64,000 nucleotides of DNA from Verrucomicrobiaceae bacterium (GCA_028293825.1 JAQGNY010000012.1:1-64000); one strand, 5' to 3'. Shown: positions 9,512-18,775, counted from the stretch's first letter. Notes: a model not told the origin generated them from the sequence alone. Translations and numbers: made by a program.

Positions 9512-10246
9512 ATGGCAATGGAAAAACGCGAAGAGTTGTATATCGGCAAAGCGAAATCGGTTTTCAGCACCGATGATCCCGATCATTACGTGATGGTATT
9601 TCGCAACGACACCTCGGCGTTCGACGGCAAGAAAAAAGCGCAGCTCGATCGCAAAGGTATGGTCAACAATAAATTCAATGCATTCATCATGCAGAAATTG
9701 ATGGCCGCCGGCATTCCGTGTCATTTCGAAAAAGTGTTGTCCGATAACGAATCGCTGGTTAAGCGTTTGCAAATGCTGCCGCTCGAATGCGTGGTGCGCA
9801 ATATTGCCGCCGGTTCGATCTGCCGTCGTTATGGCGTGCAGGAAGGTTTGGAATTAAATCCGCCGACATTTGAGTTCTTCCTCAAAAGCGATCCGCTCGG
9901 CGATCCGATGGTGAACGAGCATCACATCATTTCGTTCGGCTGGGCCACGCCTGCGCAAATCGAGCGCATGAAGGAACTGACCTTCCAGATCAATACGATA
10001 CTGAAACCATTATTTTTAAGCGGCGATATGTTGCTGGTCGATTACAAATTGGAGTTCGGTGTCGTCGTCGATAAAAACGGCAATGGCGAATTGGTGTTGG
10101 GCGATGAATTCTCGCCTGACGGCTGCCGCATCTGGGATAAAAATACCCGCGAGAAACTCGACAAAGATCGCTTCCGTCAGGATTTGGGCAATGTCGTTGA
10201 ATCGTACGAAGAAATTGGTCGGCGCATCGGCGTTAAGTTCGATTAA
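9512..10246 (+). CDS. purC: Phosphoribosylaminoimidazole-succinocarboxamide synthase
   Basis: SAICAR synthetase: ATP-dependent joining of aspartate to CAIR in purine synthesis. The 244-residue product is collinear with E. coli Pur[17 protein letters not shown] at the N-terminal ATP site, [37 protein letters not shown], and LVDYKLEFG...LGDEFSPDG for metal and nucleotide binding. Two in-frame ATGs lie 6 nt apart at the start; the first is used here. A strong terminator follows. Confidence 0.97.
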   Translation: MAMEKREELYIGKAKSVFSTDDPDHYVMVFRNDTSAFDGKKKAQLDRKGMVNNKFNAFIMQKLMAAGIPCHFEKVLSDNESLVKRLQMLPLECVVRNIAAGSICRRYGVQEGLELNPPTFEFFLKSDPLGDPMVNEHHIISFGWATPAQIERMKELTFQINTILKPLFLSGDMLLVDYKLEFGVVVDKNGNGELVLGDEFSPDGCRIWDKNTREKLDKDRFRQDLGNVVESYEEIGRRIGVKFD

Positions 10247-10268
10247 AGATTTCACTGCGGTAGAAAAT

Positions 10269-10300
10269 AAAAAAGGCGGCTCTGGCCGCCTTTTTTATTT
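10269..10300 (+). terminator. Rho-independent terminator after purC
   Basis: A 7-bp-plus stem (AAGGCGGC / GGCCGCCTT, very small loop) followed by TTTTTTATTT, 22 nt after the purC stop. Confidence 0.9.
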
Positions 10301-10384
10301 TCGCAATTTGTATTTTGGGTTCCCTAATTAATGCACGTTTCAGTGTGTTAAACGCGTTATCGTTATTCGTACTTGGTTTTGGCT

Positions 10385-10403
10385 AATGTTATGTTATATC
10401 CTT
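10385..10403 (+). promoter_or_regulatory. Candidate Zur-box-like operator
   Basis: The 19-nt stretch AATGTTATGTTATATCCTT lies 7 nt before the start of the small metal-binding-type gene. Its left half (AATGTTAT) matches the gammaproteobacterial Zur half-site, and about six of eight bases of the right half fit the palindrome. The site would cover the start region and fits zinc-dependent repression of the two genes behind it. This is a match by eye only. Confidence 0.45.
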
Positions 10404-10410
10404 TCTCGCT

Positions 10411-10716
10411 ATGACAAGCGCAACGACATTCCGGCAGGCGACGCGACGACCGTATTGGTTACTGCTCGCGCTCGCGCTGTTTTTGTCGGGCCAGATCGCC
10501 AGCGCGGAGCATTGGCATAACAGCAATAGCAACACCGTCGATTACGATTGCGCATTGTGCGTACTGTCCGGCGTTAATGGCGCGGCGATCACTTCAACTG
10601 CGTGGCAGCCGCACACTATTCCGGTCGCTGCATTTTTCTCCTTTTACTTTTTCATCGCGATTCGCCGCTCGGTGGTTCGCTTTAACGATACCCGCGCTCC
10701 TCCGTTTTACTCCTGA
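10411..10716 (+). CDS. Small exported protein with His/Cys metal-binding-type motif (zinc-uptake accessory-like)
   Basis: A 101-residue protein with an N-terminal hydrophobic export segment (YWLLLALALFLSGQIASA). A short potential metal site follows (EHWHNSN and DCALC, i.e. HxH plus CxxC). A second hydrophobic helix and a C-terminal RAPPF end complete it. This architecture resembles the DUF2946-like proteins sometimes annotated as zinc-uptake accessory proteins, often next to TonB-dependent receptors. Here a receptor gene follows after 65 nt and a Zur-box-like site precedes it. Function is inferred, not shown. Confidence 0.6.
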   Translation: MTSATTFRQATRRPYWLLLALALFLSGQIASAEHWHNSNSNTVDYDCALCVLSGVNGAAITSTAWQPHTIPVAAFFSFYFFIAIRRSVVRFNDTRAPPFYS

Positions 10717-10781
10717 ACATTTCGTTTTAATTCAGCAATGGCGATTAATTTCGTCATGTTCGTTATTCAGGAGTTTTTCTC

Positions 10782-12968
10782 ATGAAATCTATTTTCGTTG
10801 GGCGCCTTCGCGCTCAAAAATTATTGCCGCAATTATCGCCAGCGCATTACCGACAAAAACCGCAGCGCAATAATTTATGGCTGGCTATCGCCACGTTCAG
10901 TGTTGGTTTTTCTGCGCCGTGTGTTCGCGCTGAAGCTACCGCCGGCAAAGATGAAAAAATCGATTCGGTACAAGTGGTCGGGCAGCGCCTCGACGAAGCG
11001 CGTAATGGTTTAGCACCCGATACTGGCAGTTCGATTTATCGTTTCGATAGCGACGCGTTGCAGGCGCTGCCATTGGGCGATACCACGCCGCTCAATCAGG
11101 TGGTGTTGCAGGCGCCGGGGGTGGTGCAGGATTCCTACGGCCAACTGCACGTGCGCGGCGATCACGGCAATGTGCAATATCGAATTAACGAAGTTGTCAT
11201 TCCCGAGCCGATTTCCGGTTTCGGGCAGGTGCTCGACACGCGTTTCGCCGATCAAATTAATTTTTTAACCGGCGCATTGCCGGCGCAATACGGTTATCGC
11301 ACGGCCGGCGTAGTGGATATTCACACCAAGGGCACCGGCTTGGAGAATGGTGGCAGCCTCAGTTATCTCGGCGGCAGCCACGGTCATCAGGAAACCAGTT
11401 TGGAAGTCGGCGGTTCGCAAAATGCGTTCACGTATTTTTTAACCGGTACTTATTTGCGCGATGACATGGGCGTCGAAAATCCAACCGCCGATCGCAGCGC
11501 GGTTCACGATCAAACCAAACAGAGCAAAGGTTTCGGTTATCTGTCGTATATCGTCGATCCCGATAGCCGGCTCAGTTTAATTTTCGGCGTCTCCAACAGT
11601 CATTTTGAGATTCCGAATGTACCGGGCGAGGCGCCGCAATTTGCATTAAATAATGCGCCCGCGCTCGACTCATTAAATCTCGACGCCAATCAAAACGAGA
11701 AAAATAGTTTTCAAATAATTTCGTATCAAAGCAGCATCGGCGATGACGCCACGTATCAGGTGTCGTTATTTCATCGTTATACCGATGTGCATTACAGCCC
11801 CGATCCAATCGGCGATTTGGAATTCAATGGCATTGCATCGACGATTTTGCGCAAAAATCAAAGCGCAGGTGTACAGGCCGATAGCAGTTATAAAATCGGC
11901 GACAGCCATACCTTGCGCGCGGGCCTTTATTACAGCGGCGAGCGTTTTAACGCGAACAATGATTCGCTGGTATTTCCCGCTGATGCCGACGGCAATGCCA
12001 CCAGCGATTTACCGCTCGATATTTTCGACAAGACCACGTTGAGCGGTCATCTATGGGGCGTGTATTTACAAGATGAGTGGCAATTGACCGAAGCGCTGAC
12101 ATTAAATTACGGCGCGCGCTTCGACAAAACCACGACCGTTGTCGACGAACAACAATTCAGTCCGCGTATTGGACTTATTTACGATCTGACGCCGACGACG
12201 CATTTGCATGCGGGTTATTCGCGTTATTTCACACCACCGCCGACCGAGGTGATCGATACCACCTCGGTGCAAAAATTCCAGAACACCATCAATGCCCTGC
12301 CATCTGATGCGAATACCGCGGTGAAATCCGAGCGCTCGCATTATTTCGACGCGGGCGTTTCGCAGCAAATTGGCGACGCCATTACGCTCGGTCTCGATGC
12401 GTATTATCGCAAGGTCGAAAATTTGCAGGACGAAGGTCAGTTCGGCAATGCGCTGATTTATTCGGCGTTTAATTTTAAAGAGGGAAAAATTCGCGGCCTC
12501 GAATTATCCAGTTCGTATCACGTCGATAATTTATCCGCGTACGCCAACATCGCTTATTCGAAAGCGGAAGGGCGCGAAATCGCCACTGGCCAATTTAATT
12601 TCGACGCGGACGAACTCGCCTACATCGACAGTCACTGGGTGCACCTCGATCACGATCAAACCATGTCCGGCTCGGCGGGTATCAGTTATCGCTGGCACGA
12701 CACTACGCTGGGCTCCGATTTAATTTATGGCAGTGGACTGCGCAATGGTTTTGCCAACTCGGAACATTTGCCGGCGTACACGCAGGTGAATTTAAGCGCG
12801 ATGCATACATTCAGTCTCGGCGATTTGGGCACCATCGACGGCCGCGTCGCGGTGTTGAATGTGTTCGATAAAGGCTATCAATTGCGTGACGGCTCCGGCA
12901 TCGGTGTCGGCGCGCCGCAGTTCGGTCCACGGCGTGAAGTTTATGTAGGCGTCAGCAAGTCTTTTTAA
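10782..12968 (+). CDS. TonB-dependent outer membrane receptor (possible metal uptake)
   Basis: A 728-residue TonB-dependent transporter. A long N-region precedes the signal peptide core (LWLAIATFSVGFSAPCVRAEA). The plug domain spans about residues 60-190 (VVLQAPGVVQDSYGQLHVRG, then NFLTGALPAQYGYRTAGVVDI). The rest forms the 22-strand barrel, ending in REVYVGVSKSF with the C-terminal Phe needed by the BAM complex. An AGGAG site precedes the ATG. The substrate cannot be read from sequence; the preceding small metal-type protein and Zur-like box suggest zinc or another metal. Confidence 0.85.
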   Translation: MKSIFVGRLRAQKLLPQLSPAHYRQKPQRNNLWLAIATFSVGFSAPCVRAEATAGKDEKIDSVQVVGQRLDEARNGLAPDTGSSIYRFDSDALQALPLGDTTPLNQVVLQAPGVVQDSYGQLHVRGDHGNVQYRINEVVIPEPISGFGQVLDTRFADQINFLTGALPAQYGYRTAGVVDIHTKGTGLENGGSLSYLGGSHGHQETSLEVGGSQNAFTYFLTGTYLRDDMGVENPTADRSAVHDQTKQSKGFGYLSYIVDPDSRLSLIFGVSNSHFEIPNVPGEAPQFALNNAPALDSLNLDANQNEKNSFQIISYQSSIGDDATYQVSLFHRYTDVHYSPDPIGDLEFNGIASTILRKNQSAGVQADSSYKIGDSHTLRAGLYYSGERFNANNDSLVFPADADGNATSDLPLDIFDKTTLSGHLWGVYLQDEWQLTEALTLNYGARFDKTTTVVDEQQFSPRIGLIYDLTPTTHLHAGYSRYFTPPPTEVIDTTSVQKFQNTINALPSDANTAVKSERSHYFDAGVSQQIGDAITLGLDAYYRKVENLQDEGQFGNALIYSAFNFKEGKIRGLELSSSYHVDNLSAYANIAYSKAEGREIATGQFNFDADELAYIDSHWVHLDHDQTMSGSAGISYRWHDTTLGSDLIYGSGLRNGFANSEHLPAYTQVNLSAMHTFSLGDLGTIDGRVAVLNVFDKGYQLRDGSGIGVGAPQFGPRREVYVGVSKSF

Positions 12969-13022
12969 GCAGTTACGGTTGGCAGCAAATTTTTTCATTA
13001 TTGTTGTCAACCGATTCTCGGC

Positions 13023-13095
13023 ATCTCCGTTAATACCATCGACAGCGCGAAAAACGATTTCAATCGCGCCGAAGCGACCTTTAACGAACGGAGAT
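13023..13095 (+). promoter_or_regulatory. Leader with long-range pairing over the ribosome-binding site
   Basis: ATCTCCGTT at 13023-13031 is perfectly complementary to AACGGAGAT at 13087-13095. The second copy contains the GGAG ribosome-binding site of the secreted repeat protein at 13101, so the leader could close over it. Confidence 0.4.
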
Positions 13096-13100
13096 ACATC

Positions 13101-13628
13101 ATGAAAAAATCCCTAATTTCGCTGGCGATCGCTCTTAGCTTAAGTGCCGGTTTAAGTAGCGGCGTGGTCCATGCCGAACGCTTGGCACTGCGCCAGAATT
13201 TCAATGTCGATACGATGCGCACCGGCCCCAACGGCACTTCTTTGCGCCACACCACGCAAACTGTGACCGATCACGGTTTTGATCGCGCCACTTCGGTGAC
13301 CAATGCCGCCGGCAAAACTGCAACACACGCAGTCAGCGCTACCAACGACGCCACCAACGGCACACACACACGCGAAGTGTCCGGTACCACGTTCAACGGC
13401 AAAAGTTATTCGGGTGAATCGACGCTGCAAAAAACCAGCGACGGCTTTACTCGCGATAGCACCGTTACCGGTCCGAATGGAAAAACCAGCACCAGTAACG
13501 TGAGTGCGACCGTCGATCGCGATAACAAAACCATTACCAAAGATATCAGCACCACCACGCCGAACGGCGAAGTACACAACACCACCGTGGTCAAGCAGTA
13601 CAGCAAAGCGGAAGGCGCAGCCGAGTAA
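13101..13628 (+). CDS. Secreted Thr/Asn-rich repeat protein of unknown function
   Basis: I do not recognise a named family. The 175-residue product has a clear cleavable signal peptide (LISLAIALSLSAGLSSGVVHA), then a mature domain rich in Thr, Ser, Asn and Gly. Two degenerate repeats of about 54 residues can be seen (about 60-115 and 116-170). Each has the pattern F-x-R, V-T, GKT-x-T, VSAT-x-D and TT-x-NG, which suggests a repetitive beta structure. There are no cysteines. It lies 24 nt before an ECF sigma gene on the same strand and may be its target or co-transcribed. Confidence 0.6.
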   Translation: MKKSLISLAIALSLSAGLSSGVVHAERLALRQNFNVDTMRTGPNGTSLRHTTQTVTDHGFDRATSVTNAAGKTATHAVSATNDATNGTHTREVSGTTFNGKSYSGESTLQKTSDGFTRDSTVTGPNGKTSTSNVSATVDRDNKTITKDISTTTPNGEVHNTTVVKQYSKAEGAAE

Positions 13629-13652
13629 ACGGCGCTGAGCGGGAGTGAGCAA

Positions 13653-14258
13653 GTGGCGATGAGCGCGCGGCACTTCTACACTCCCAGCATCCCCGCCGAT
13701 GGCACACCGATGATCGCAACGATAACGCCGCTCACGCTCGACGCATTTCTCGCCTCGGTCGAGCAACGCGCGTATCGCATGGCATTGTTGGCCACGCGTA
13801 AATCGGCGGATGCATTGGATATCGTGCAGGACGCCATGCTGCAACTGGTGCAAAGTTATCGCACACGGCCGAATAACGAATGGCCATTACTGTTTCAACG
13901 TATTTTGCAAAACCGTATTCTCGATTGGCATCGGCAACAAACGCGGCAGCGGCGCTGGTTTTGGCAACCGCAAGCCGCATTGCATGAAGACGATATCGAA
14001 GAAGACCCGATTGCACAGGCGCAAGATCCGCGCGAAGGCAATCCGCTGGAATTAACGCAACGCGCCGGCGAAATCGAAGCGGTAATAGCGGCGCTCGAAC
14101 AATTACCGCTACGCCAACAGCAGGCATTTATGTTGCGCGCGTGGGAGGGCATGGATGTCGCCGAAACTGCGGCGGCAATGCAATGCAGCGAAGGCAGCGT
14201 GAAGACACATTATTTTCGCGCGCTGCAAACACTGCGTGCAGCGCTTGCTCAGCAATGA
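13653..14258 (+). CDS. ECF-type RNA polymerase sigma factor
   Basis: A sigma-70-family factor of 201 residues with region 2 (ALDIVQDAMLQLVQSY, then PLLFQRILQNRILDWHR) and region 4 (LPLRQQQAFMLRAWEGMDVAETAAAMQCSEG split over the helix-turn-helix, then VKTHYFRALQTLR). The GTG at 13653 has a GGGAG site 7 nt upstream; the ATG at 13710 would be a shorter alternative. The gene heads a set with DUF3619, a small membrane protein and DUF3106, a pairing seen elsewhere in proteobacteria. Its anti-sigma factor is not obvious; the DUF3619 or small membrane protein may act as one. Confidence 0.85.
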   Translation: MAMSARHFYTPSIPADGTPMIATITPLTLDAFLASVEQRAYRMALLATRKSADALDIVQDAMLQLVQSYRTRPNNEWPLLFQRILQNRILDWHRQQTRQRRWFWQPQAALHEDDIEEDPIAQAQDPREGNPLELTQRAGEIEAVIAALEQLPLRQQQAFMLRAWEGMDVAETAAAMQCSEGSVKTHYFRALQTLRAALAQQ

Positions 14259-14404
14259 ATATGGGTGCCCAAGAAAATGGAAATAGAAAATGCGGAATAG
14301 AAATACAAAAAAGAAATACAAAGAATGACGCTTTCGAAAATGAAAAGGCACGAGCAGCAAATTAATTGCGCTAATTAATTTTGCGAACGAATGAGAGCAA
14401 GGCG

Positions 14405-14740
14405 ATGAGCGATTCAGAAAAACCGGTGCAATCCGATGCCAGCGACGAAGCGTTGAGTCGGCGTATTGCTGCAACGCTAGACCGCAGCATTGCCGATATC
14501 GATGCACCGACACGCGCGCGGTTGGCGTCGATTCGTCACGATGCATTATCGACATCGCGCAATCGGCGCGCACTGGCCGGGTTTGCGTTGGCAGCCAGCC
14601 TTGCAGCAATTGTTGCGACGCCGTGGTTGTTGCAGCGTCATGCGCAAACCACTGCGGCCAACGATGTCGCTTATCTCAGCGTCGATCCGGACATGCTTGC
14701 CGATATGGATATGTTGCAAGTGGTTGGGGAGAGCGAATGA
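14405..14740 (+). CDS. DUF3619 family membrane protein (possible anti-sigma partner)
   Basis: A 111-residue protein with a soluble N-terminal part (about 1-60, including SRRIAATLDRSIADIDAPTRARL), one transmembrane helix (about 62-83, LAGFALAASLAAIVATPWLL) and a short acidic tail. This matches the DUF3619 family, found after ECF sigma genes. The single-pass topology with a cytoplasmic N-terminus is like that of anti-sigma factors, but no zinc motif is visible. The stop overlaps the next start (ATGA). Confidence 0.75.
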   Translation: MSDSEKPVQSDASDEALSRRIAATLDRSIADIDAPTRARLASIRHDALSTSRNRRALAGFALAASLAAIVATPWLLQRHAQTTAANDVAYLSVDPDMLADMDMLQVVGESE

Positions 14741-15072
14741 GTGCGTTCGCGCGCGACGAGGGCGCTAATTTTTTCGCGCTGATTATCGTTGCCGCACGCA
14801 AATTACGACGTGGCGCTTACGTGCTTTCGGGCGTGTTGCTCGCCACCGTTTCTGCGCGCGCCGAAGCGCCGGTGTTATCGCAGGAATTTTGGAATTACAT
14901 GATTGAGTTTGGCGATGGCAAGGGCGAAGTATTCGATCCCGCCGATTATGCAGCGGTTAGCAGCATGCCGAGCAAGGCGCGCGAAGAAGCCGACCGTGCC
15001 GTCGCCGAGCAGCGTCAGCGCCAACAGAAAGAAGATGGTGAGCGCGCCGGTGCGCAGGAGCAGCCTCGATGA
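14737..15072 (+). CDS. Small membrane-anchored or exported protein in the ECF operon
   Basis: A 111-residue protein of unknown function. ATG at 14737 overlaps the previous stop (ATGA), and its own stop overlaps the DUF3106 start. A basic stretch (ARKLRRG) precedes a hydrophobic segment that ends in a signal-peptidase-like SARAEA, so it is probably exported. The mature part has SQEFWNYMIEFGDGKGE and then a charged, Gln/Glu-rich tail. The double overlap shows it is a real member of the operon. Confidence 0.7.
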   Translation: MSAFARDEGANFFALIIVAARKLRRGAYVLSGVLLATVSARAEAPVLSQEFWNYMIEFGDGKGEVFDPADYAAVSSMPSKAREEADRAVAEQRQRQQKEDGERAGAQEQPR

Positions 15073-15593
15073 AAGCTATGACAGCGTTATCTCAATCCTT
15101 GATATTGATTGCGGTGCTCACCATGAACAGTATTAATGCTCACGCCGCCGGTGCGCCGGCGTGGAAAGATCTTTCCGCCGAGCAGCAGCAATTACTCGGT
15201 GCGATGCAGCCGCGCTGGGATGAACTGCCGGCAGAGCAGCGCCAACAATTATTGCAGCGTGCTGAAACATTTAACGCGATGACACCGGAGCAGCGCCAAC
15301 AAGTGCAGGATCGCTTTCAGCGCTGGCAGGGTTTAGCGCCCGAGCAACGTGCAAAACTGCGCGAGCGTTTCGAGACATTTCGTAAATTACCGCCCGAACA
15401 ACAAACGGAAGTTCGCAAACGCTTTCAGTGGTTTCGCTCGCTGCCGCCGGAAAAACAAAAAGCACTGCGCGATAACTGGCAGGCGTTGACGCCGGATCAA
15501 CGGGATCAAATGCGCGAACGTTTTCGCACACTGGATGCGCAGCAGCGCGAACAATTGCGCGAGCGCTTAATGAATTTACGCAATTTGCGCTGA
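15069..15593 (+). CDS. DUF3106 domain-containing exported protein
   Basis: A 174-residue exported protein with a signal peptide (SLILIAVLTMNSINAHAA). It then has a run of short helical repeats built on L-x-P-E-Q-R (LPAEQRQQLL, MTPEQRQQV, LAPEQRAKLRERF, LPPEQQTEVRKRF, LPPEKQKALRDN, LTPDQRDQMRERF). This is the hallmark of DUF3106; its function is unknown. It overlaps the preceding gene by 4 nt (ATGA) and ends the sigma operon. Confidence 0.85.
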   Translation: MKAMTALSQSLILIAVLTMNSINAHAAGAPAWKDLSAEQQQLLGAMQPRWDELPAEQRQQLLQRAETFNAMTPEQRQQVQDRFQRWQGLAPEQRAKLRERFETFRKLPPEQQTEVRKRFQWFRSLPPEKQKALRDNWQALTPDQRDQMRERFRTLDAQQREQLRERLMNLRNLR

Positions 15594-15657
15594 CATTATT
15601 TGGCGTCGGCGCTTCATAAAAATCTGATTTTATTTAATTCCACTCTGGAGAAATACG

Positions 15658-16572
15658 ATGGCCCATCTAACGGCTAGAGTCGCGTGCGCGTTAATTGTTT
15701 GCAGCGCTGCGTTGCAAGTGTGTGCCGATAGTTACGACAACGCAGAGAAAAATAACGACGTGAAAAATTCAGACGTTGAATTTGGTTTCGATGTCGGCAT
15801 CGATCGCGCGCATCAGGAATTCGAAAGCAGCAGCGCGGACCTCACAACCGTGACATTGGCGCCCCGTGCGATGTTCGGCAATTGGGAATTGAGTTTGAAT
15901 TTACCGTGGCAACATGCCGAAGGCGGCTATTTCGTTAACTCGAATTTTCCACCGCAATTGCAATACACCTGCGCGCGCGTTGCGGCACTGACCTCATTAA
16001 TTTTACAGCGCCATCCGAAATTGGCGGCGCTTAATCAAGGTTGTCAAAACGCAGGCGTCAGCGGCACCACGCTGGATAATTCCGTTTCCGGTATTGGCGA
16101 TGCGACGGTATTTTTGCGCTATGCATTGCCGCTCGACGCGGATGGCATTTGGCTGCTCAGCGTTGGCGGCGGTTATAAATTCGATAATGGCGATGCCGAT
16201 AAAAACCTTGGCAGCGGCACTCGCAACGCGATGCTGGAAGCGTCACTCGGCGCCAGTTACGGTTGGTTTATCGGATCGATTACCGGCGGCTACGCAGCGG
16301 TGGATGAAACCGACGCGACCAATACCAAATCGAATTACAGCTACGGTTCGGTCGATGCCGGTATTCGCCCGCTCGATTGGCTAACGCTGGGTGCCAATTG
16401 GAGTTCGGACGAATCGTATTACGACGGCGCCGAAACCGTGCAGAAAACTACCGCCTACGCCCGCGTAAAACCGTTCGAGCATTTCTCATTTAAAGTCTAT
16501 ACGAGCGATTACGGCAATACCGAGGGCTATCCCGAACGCGAATACGGCGCGAGTATTTATCTGACGTATTGA
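15658..16572 (+). CDS. Putative outer membrane beta-barrel protein
   Basis: A 304-residue exported protein with a signal peptide (VACALIVCSAALQVCADS). A series of amphipathic strands with alternating aromatic/hydrophobic residues follows, ending in YGASIYLTY with a C-terminal aromatic, as in outer membrane barrels. A loop near residues 95-135 holds two cysteines (YTCARVAA, NQGCQNAG) that could form a disulphide. It resembles the MetA/phenol-degradation-type transporter barrels only loosely. It lies 64 nt after DUF3106 and may belong to the same sigma-dependent group. Confidence 0.65.
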   Translation: MAHLTARVACALIVCSAALQVCADSYDNAEKNNDVKNSDVEFGFDVGIDRAHQEFESSSADLTTVTLAPRAMFGNWELSLNLPWQHAEGGYFVNSNFPPQLQYTCARVAALTSLILQRHPKLAALNQGCQNAGVSGTTLDNSVSGIGDATVFLRYALPLDADGIWLLSVGGGYKFDNGDADKNLGSGTRNAMLEASLGASYGWFIGSITGGYAAVDETDATNTKSNYSYGSVDAGIRPLDWLTLGANWSSDESYYDGAETVQKTTAYARVKPFEHFSFKVYTSDYGNTEGYPEREYGASIYLTY

Positions 16573-16623
16573 CGCGGTTTATCGCCGCACATTCGGGCAG
16601 GCAGATGCGCACACCGATTCGGC

Positions 16624-16629
16624 TATAAT
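16624..16629 (+). promoter_or_regulatory. Candidate -10 element of fabV
   Basis: A perfect TATAAT lies 33 nt before the fabV start. No good -35 hexamer is visible at 16-18 nt spacing. Confidence 0.5.
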
Positions 16630-16661
16630 GGCGCCCTTCACGATTAATCGAAGGACACACC

Positions 16662-17855
16662 ATGATCATCAAGCCCCGTGTGCGCGGTTTCATGTGCGTT
16701 ACCACCCATCCGGTGGGTTGTGCGGCCAATGTTAAACATCAAATCGATTATGTAAAAAGCCACGGCCCGATTGCGAACGGACCGAAGCGCGTTTTGGTCA
16801 TCGGCGCTTCCACTGGCTACGGATTGGCGTCGCGTATTACCGCCGCATTCGGCAGCGGTGCATCGACGCTCGGTGTTTTTTTCGAGCGCGAAGGCAGCGC
16901 TGAAAAACCGGGCACGGCCGGCTGGTATAACTCCGCCGCTTTTCATCAATTTGCCCACGCCGAAGGCCTGTATGCAAAAAGCATTAATGGCGATGCGTTT
17001 TCCACCGAGATAAAAACCAAAACGATCGAAGCAATTAAGGCCGATCTCGGTCAAATCGATCTCGTCGTTTACAGTCTCGCGTCGCCGCGGCGCACGCATC
17101 CGGTCACTGGCGTCACGCACAACTCCACCCTCAAACCGATCGGCAACGATGTGACGCAGCGCGGTATCGACACTGATAAAGAAGTGATTAAAGAAATCAC
17201 GCTCACGGCGGCAACACCAGAAGATATCGACAACACCATCGCCGTGATGGGCGGTGAAGATTGGCAGATGTGGATCGATGCGCTCGACGCTGCCGGTGTG
17301 CTCGCATCCGCTGCGAAAACTACTGCGTTCACTTACATCGGCGAAAAAGTCACGTGGGATATTTACTGGCACGGCACTATCGGTGCGGCCAAACAAGATC
17401 TCGATAAGCGCGTGATCGACATTCGAAAAAAATTAGCGGTGAACGGCGGCGATGCGCGCGTGTCTGTATTAAAAGCAGTGGTCACACAGGCGAGCTCGGC
17501 CATTCCGATCATGCCGTTGTATTTAGCGCTGCTGTTTAAAATTATGAAAGCCGACGGCACCCACGAAGGTTGTATCGAGCAGGTTAACGGTCTATTTCGC
17601 GATAGTTTGTACGGCGCGAAGCCGGTGCTCGATAACGAAGGTCGCCTGCGCGCCGACGGCAAAGAATTGCGGCCCGAAGTACAAAACAAAATCGCCGAAC
17701 TGTGGCCGCTCGTCACCAATGAAAATCTCAACGAGCTCAGCGATTTCAAAGGCTATAAAAAGGAGTTTTTGAACCTGTTTGGATTTGAGGTCCACGGCGT
17801 CGATTACGAAGCCGATGTCGATCCTGATGTGAAAATCGACGGCTTAATCGCCTGA
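16662..17855 (+). CDS. fabV: Enoyl-[acyl-carrier-protein] reductase FabV
   Basis: NADH-dependent reductase of the last step of fatty-acid elongation; the FabV type is intrinsically resistant to triclosan. The 397 residues match the family length. The N-terminal signature [18 protein letters not shown] is intact, as is the Rossmann motif [14 protein letters not shown]. The catalytic Y-x8-K is present in [15 protein letters not shown]. The C-terminal [18 protein letters not shown] is also typical. No FabI is seen in the window. It is followed 13 nt later by a hydrolase gene on the same strand. Confidence 0.97.
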   Translation: MIIKPRVRGFMCVTTHPVGCAANVKHQIDYVKSHGPIANGPKRVLVIGASTGYGLASRITAAFGSGASTLGVFFEREGSAEKPGTAGWYNSAAFHQFAHAEGLYAKSINGDAFSTEIKTKTIEAIKADLGQIDLVVYSLASPRRTHPVTGVTHNSTLKPIGNDVTQRGIDTDKEVIKEITLTAATPEDIDNTIAVMGGEDWQMWIDALDAAGVLASAAKTTAFTYIGEKVTWDIYWHGTIGAAKQDLDKRVIDIRKKLAVNGGDARVSVLKAVVTQASSAIPIMPLYLALLFKIMKADGTHEGCIEQVNGLFRDSLYGAKPVLDNEGRLRADGKELRPEVQNKIAELWPLVTNENLNELSDFKGYKKEFLNLFGFEVHGVDYEADVDPDVKIDGLIA

Positions 17856-17868
17856 GAGTGAGGTCTGT

Positions 17869-18729
17869 ATGACGGCGCCGATCGAGTTTCAGCAAGCGGA
17901 CATTGTGCGTTTTCAACCGGTGCAAATTTCGCCGCTGGCGCGCCGTTTTACGGCTGGCAATGCCGGCATCATGACCGGGCCCGGCACTAACAGTTACGTC
18001 GTGGGGCGCGACAAGCTCGCGCTGATCGACCCCGGTCCCATCGATGATGAGCATATCGATGCGATTCTTAACTATTGCGCCGGTCGTCTGCGCTGGATTT
18101 TGGTAACGCACACGCACCGCGATCATTCGCCGGCAGCAAAAATAATTGCCGAAAAAACCGGTGCCGAAGTGTACGGCAACATCATCGAAAGCGACGGCCG
18201 TCAGGACGATACCTTCGATCCGCTGTGCGGCTTCGTGCACAACGATGTGTTTACGACGGCCGAATTTAATCTGCGGGTTTTATTTACCCCGGGCCACGTC
18301 GGCAACCATCTGTGTTATCTGCTCGAAGAGGAAAAATTATTATTCACCGGCGATCACATTATGCAGGGTTCGACGGTGGTAATAATTCCGCCGGCCGGCG
18401 ATATGAAGCTGTATATCGAATCGCTGCAATTGCTGCTGAATTATCCGATTGCGGCGCTGGCGCCAGCGCACGGTCTATTGGTATTGAATCCCGAGCTCGA
18501 AATTAAAAAGCTGATCAAACATCGGTTGCTGCGAGAAGCCAAAGTTATTTCCGCACTGCAGCGCCAGCCCGATAGCACACCGGAAGCGCTCACGCCGTTG
18601 GCTTACGACGATACGGTGCCGCAATTGCACTCCATCGCCCAATATTCTCTGTACGCACATTTATTGAAATTGCAGAAAGAAAATAAAGCAGTGGAAGTCG
18701 ATGGCAAATGGCGCGGTATTAATCTGTAG
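17869..18729 (+). CDS. Metallo-beta-lactamase-fold hydrolase (LACTB2-like)
   Basis: A 286-residue MBL-fold hydrolase. The metal-binding HTHRDH motif is in VTHTHRDHSPAAK, with further ligands in FTPGHVGNH and FTGDHIMQG. The C-terminal helical domain (SALQRQPDSTPEALTPL) resembles the winged-helix DNA/RNA-type extension of the LACTB2/glyoxalase-II-like branch. Substrate unknown. The 13-nt gap suggests co-transcription with fabV. Confidence 0.85.
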   Translation: MTAPIEFQQADIVRFQPVQISPLARRFTAGNAGIMTGPGTNSYVVGRDKLALIDPGPIDDEHIDAILNYCAGRLRWILVTHTHRDHSPAAKIIAEKTGAEVYGNIIESDGRQDDTFDPLCGFVHNDVFTTAEFNLRVLFTPGHVGNHLCYLLEEEKLLFTGDHIMQGSTVVIIPPAGDMKLYIESLQLLLNYPIAALAPAHGLLVLNPELEIKKLIKHRLLREAKVISALQRQPDSTPEALTPLAYDDTVPQLHSIAQYSLYAHLLKLQKENKAVEVDGKWRGINL

Positions 18730-18775
18730 CACTCAATTATTTTTTGCATCGAAAAATTAGTCGCATAACCCAATC

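Noticed and set aside
13152-13853. A 233-codon minus-strand frame opposite the secreted repeat protein and the ECF sigma gene
   Set aside because: It spans two well-supported plus-strand genes and has no family match; its Gly/Arg/Val-rich look is that of an antisense reading.
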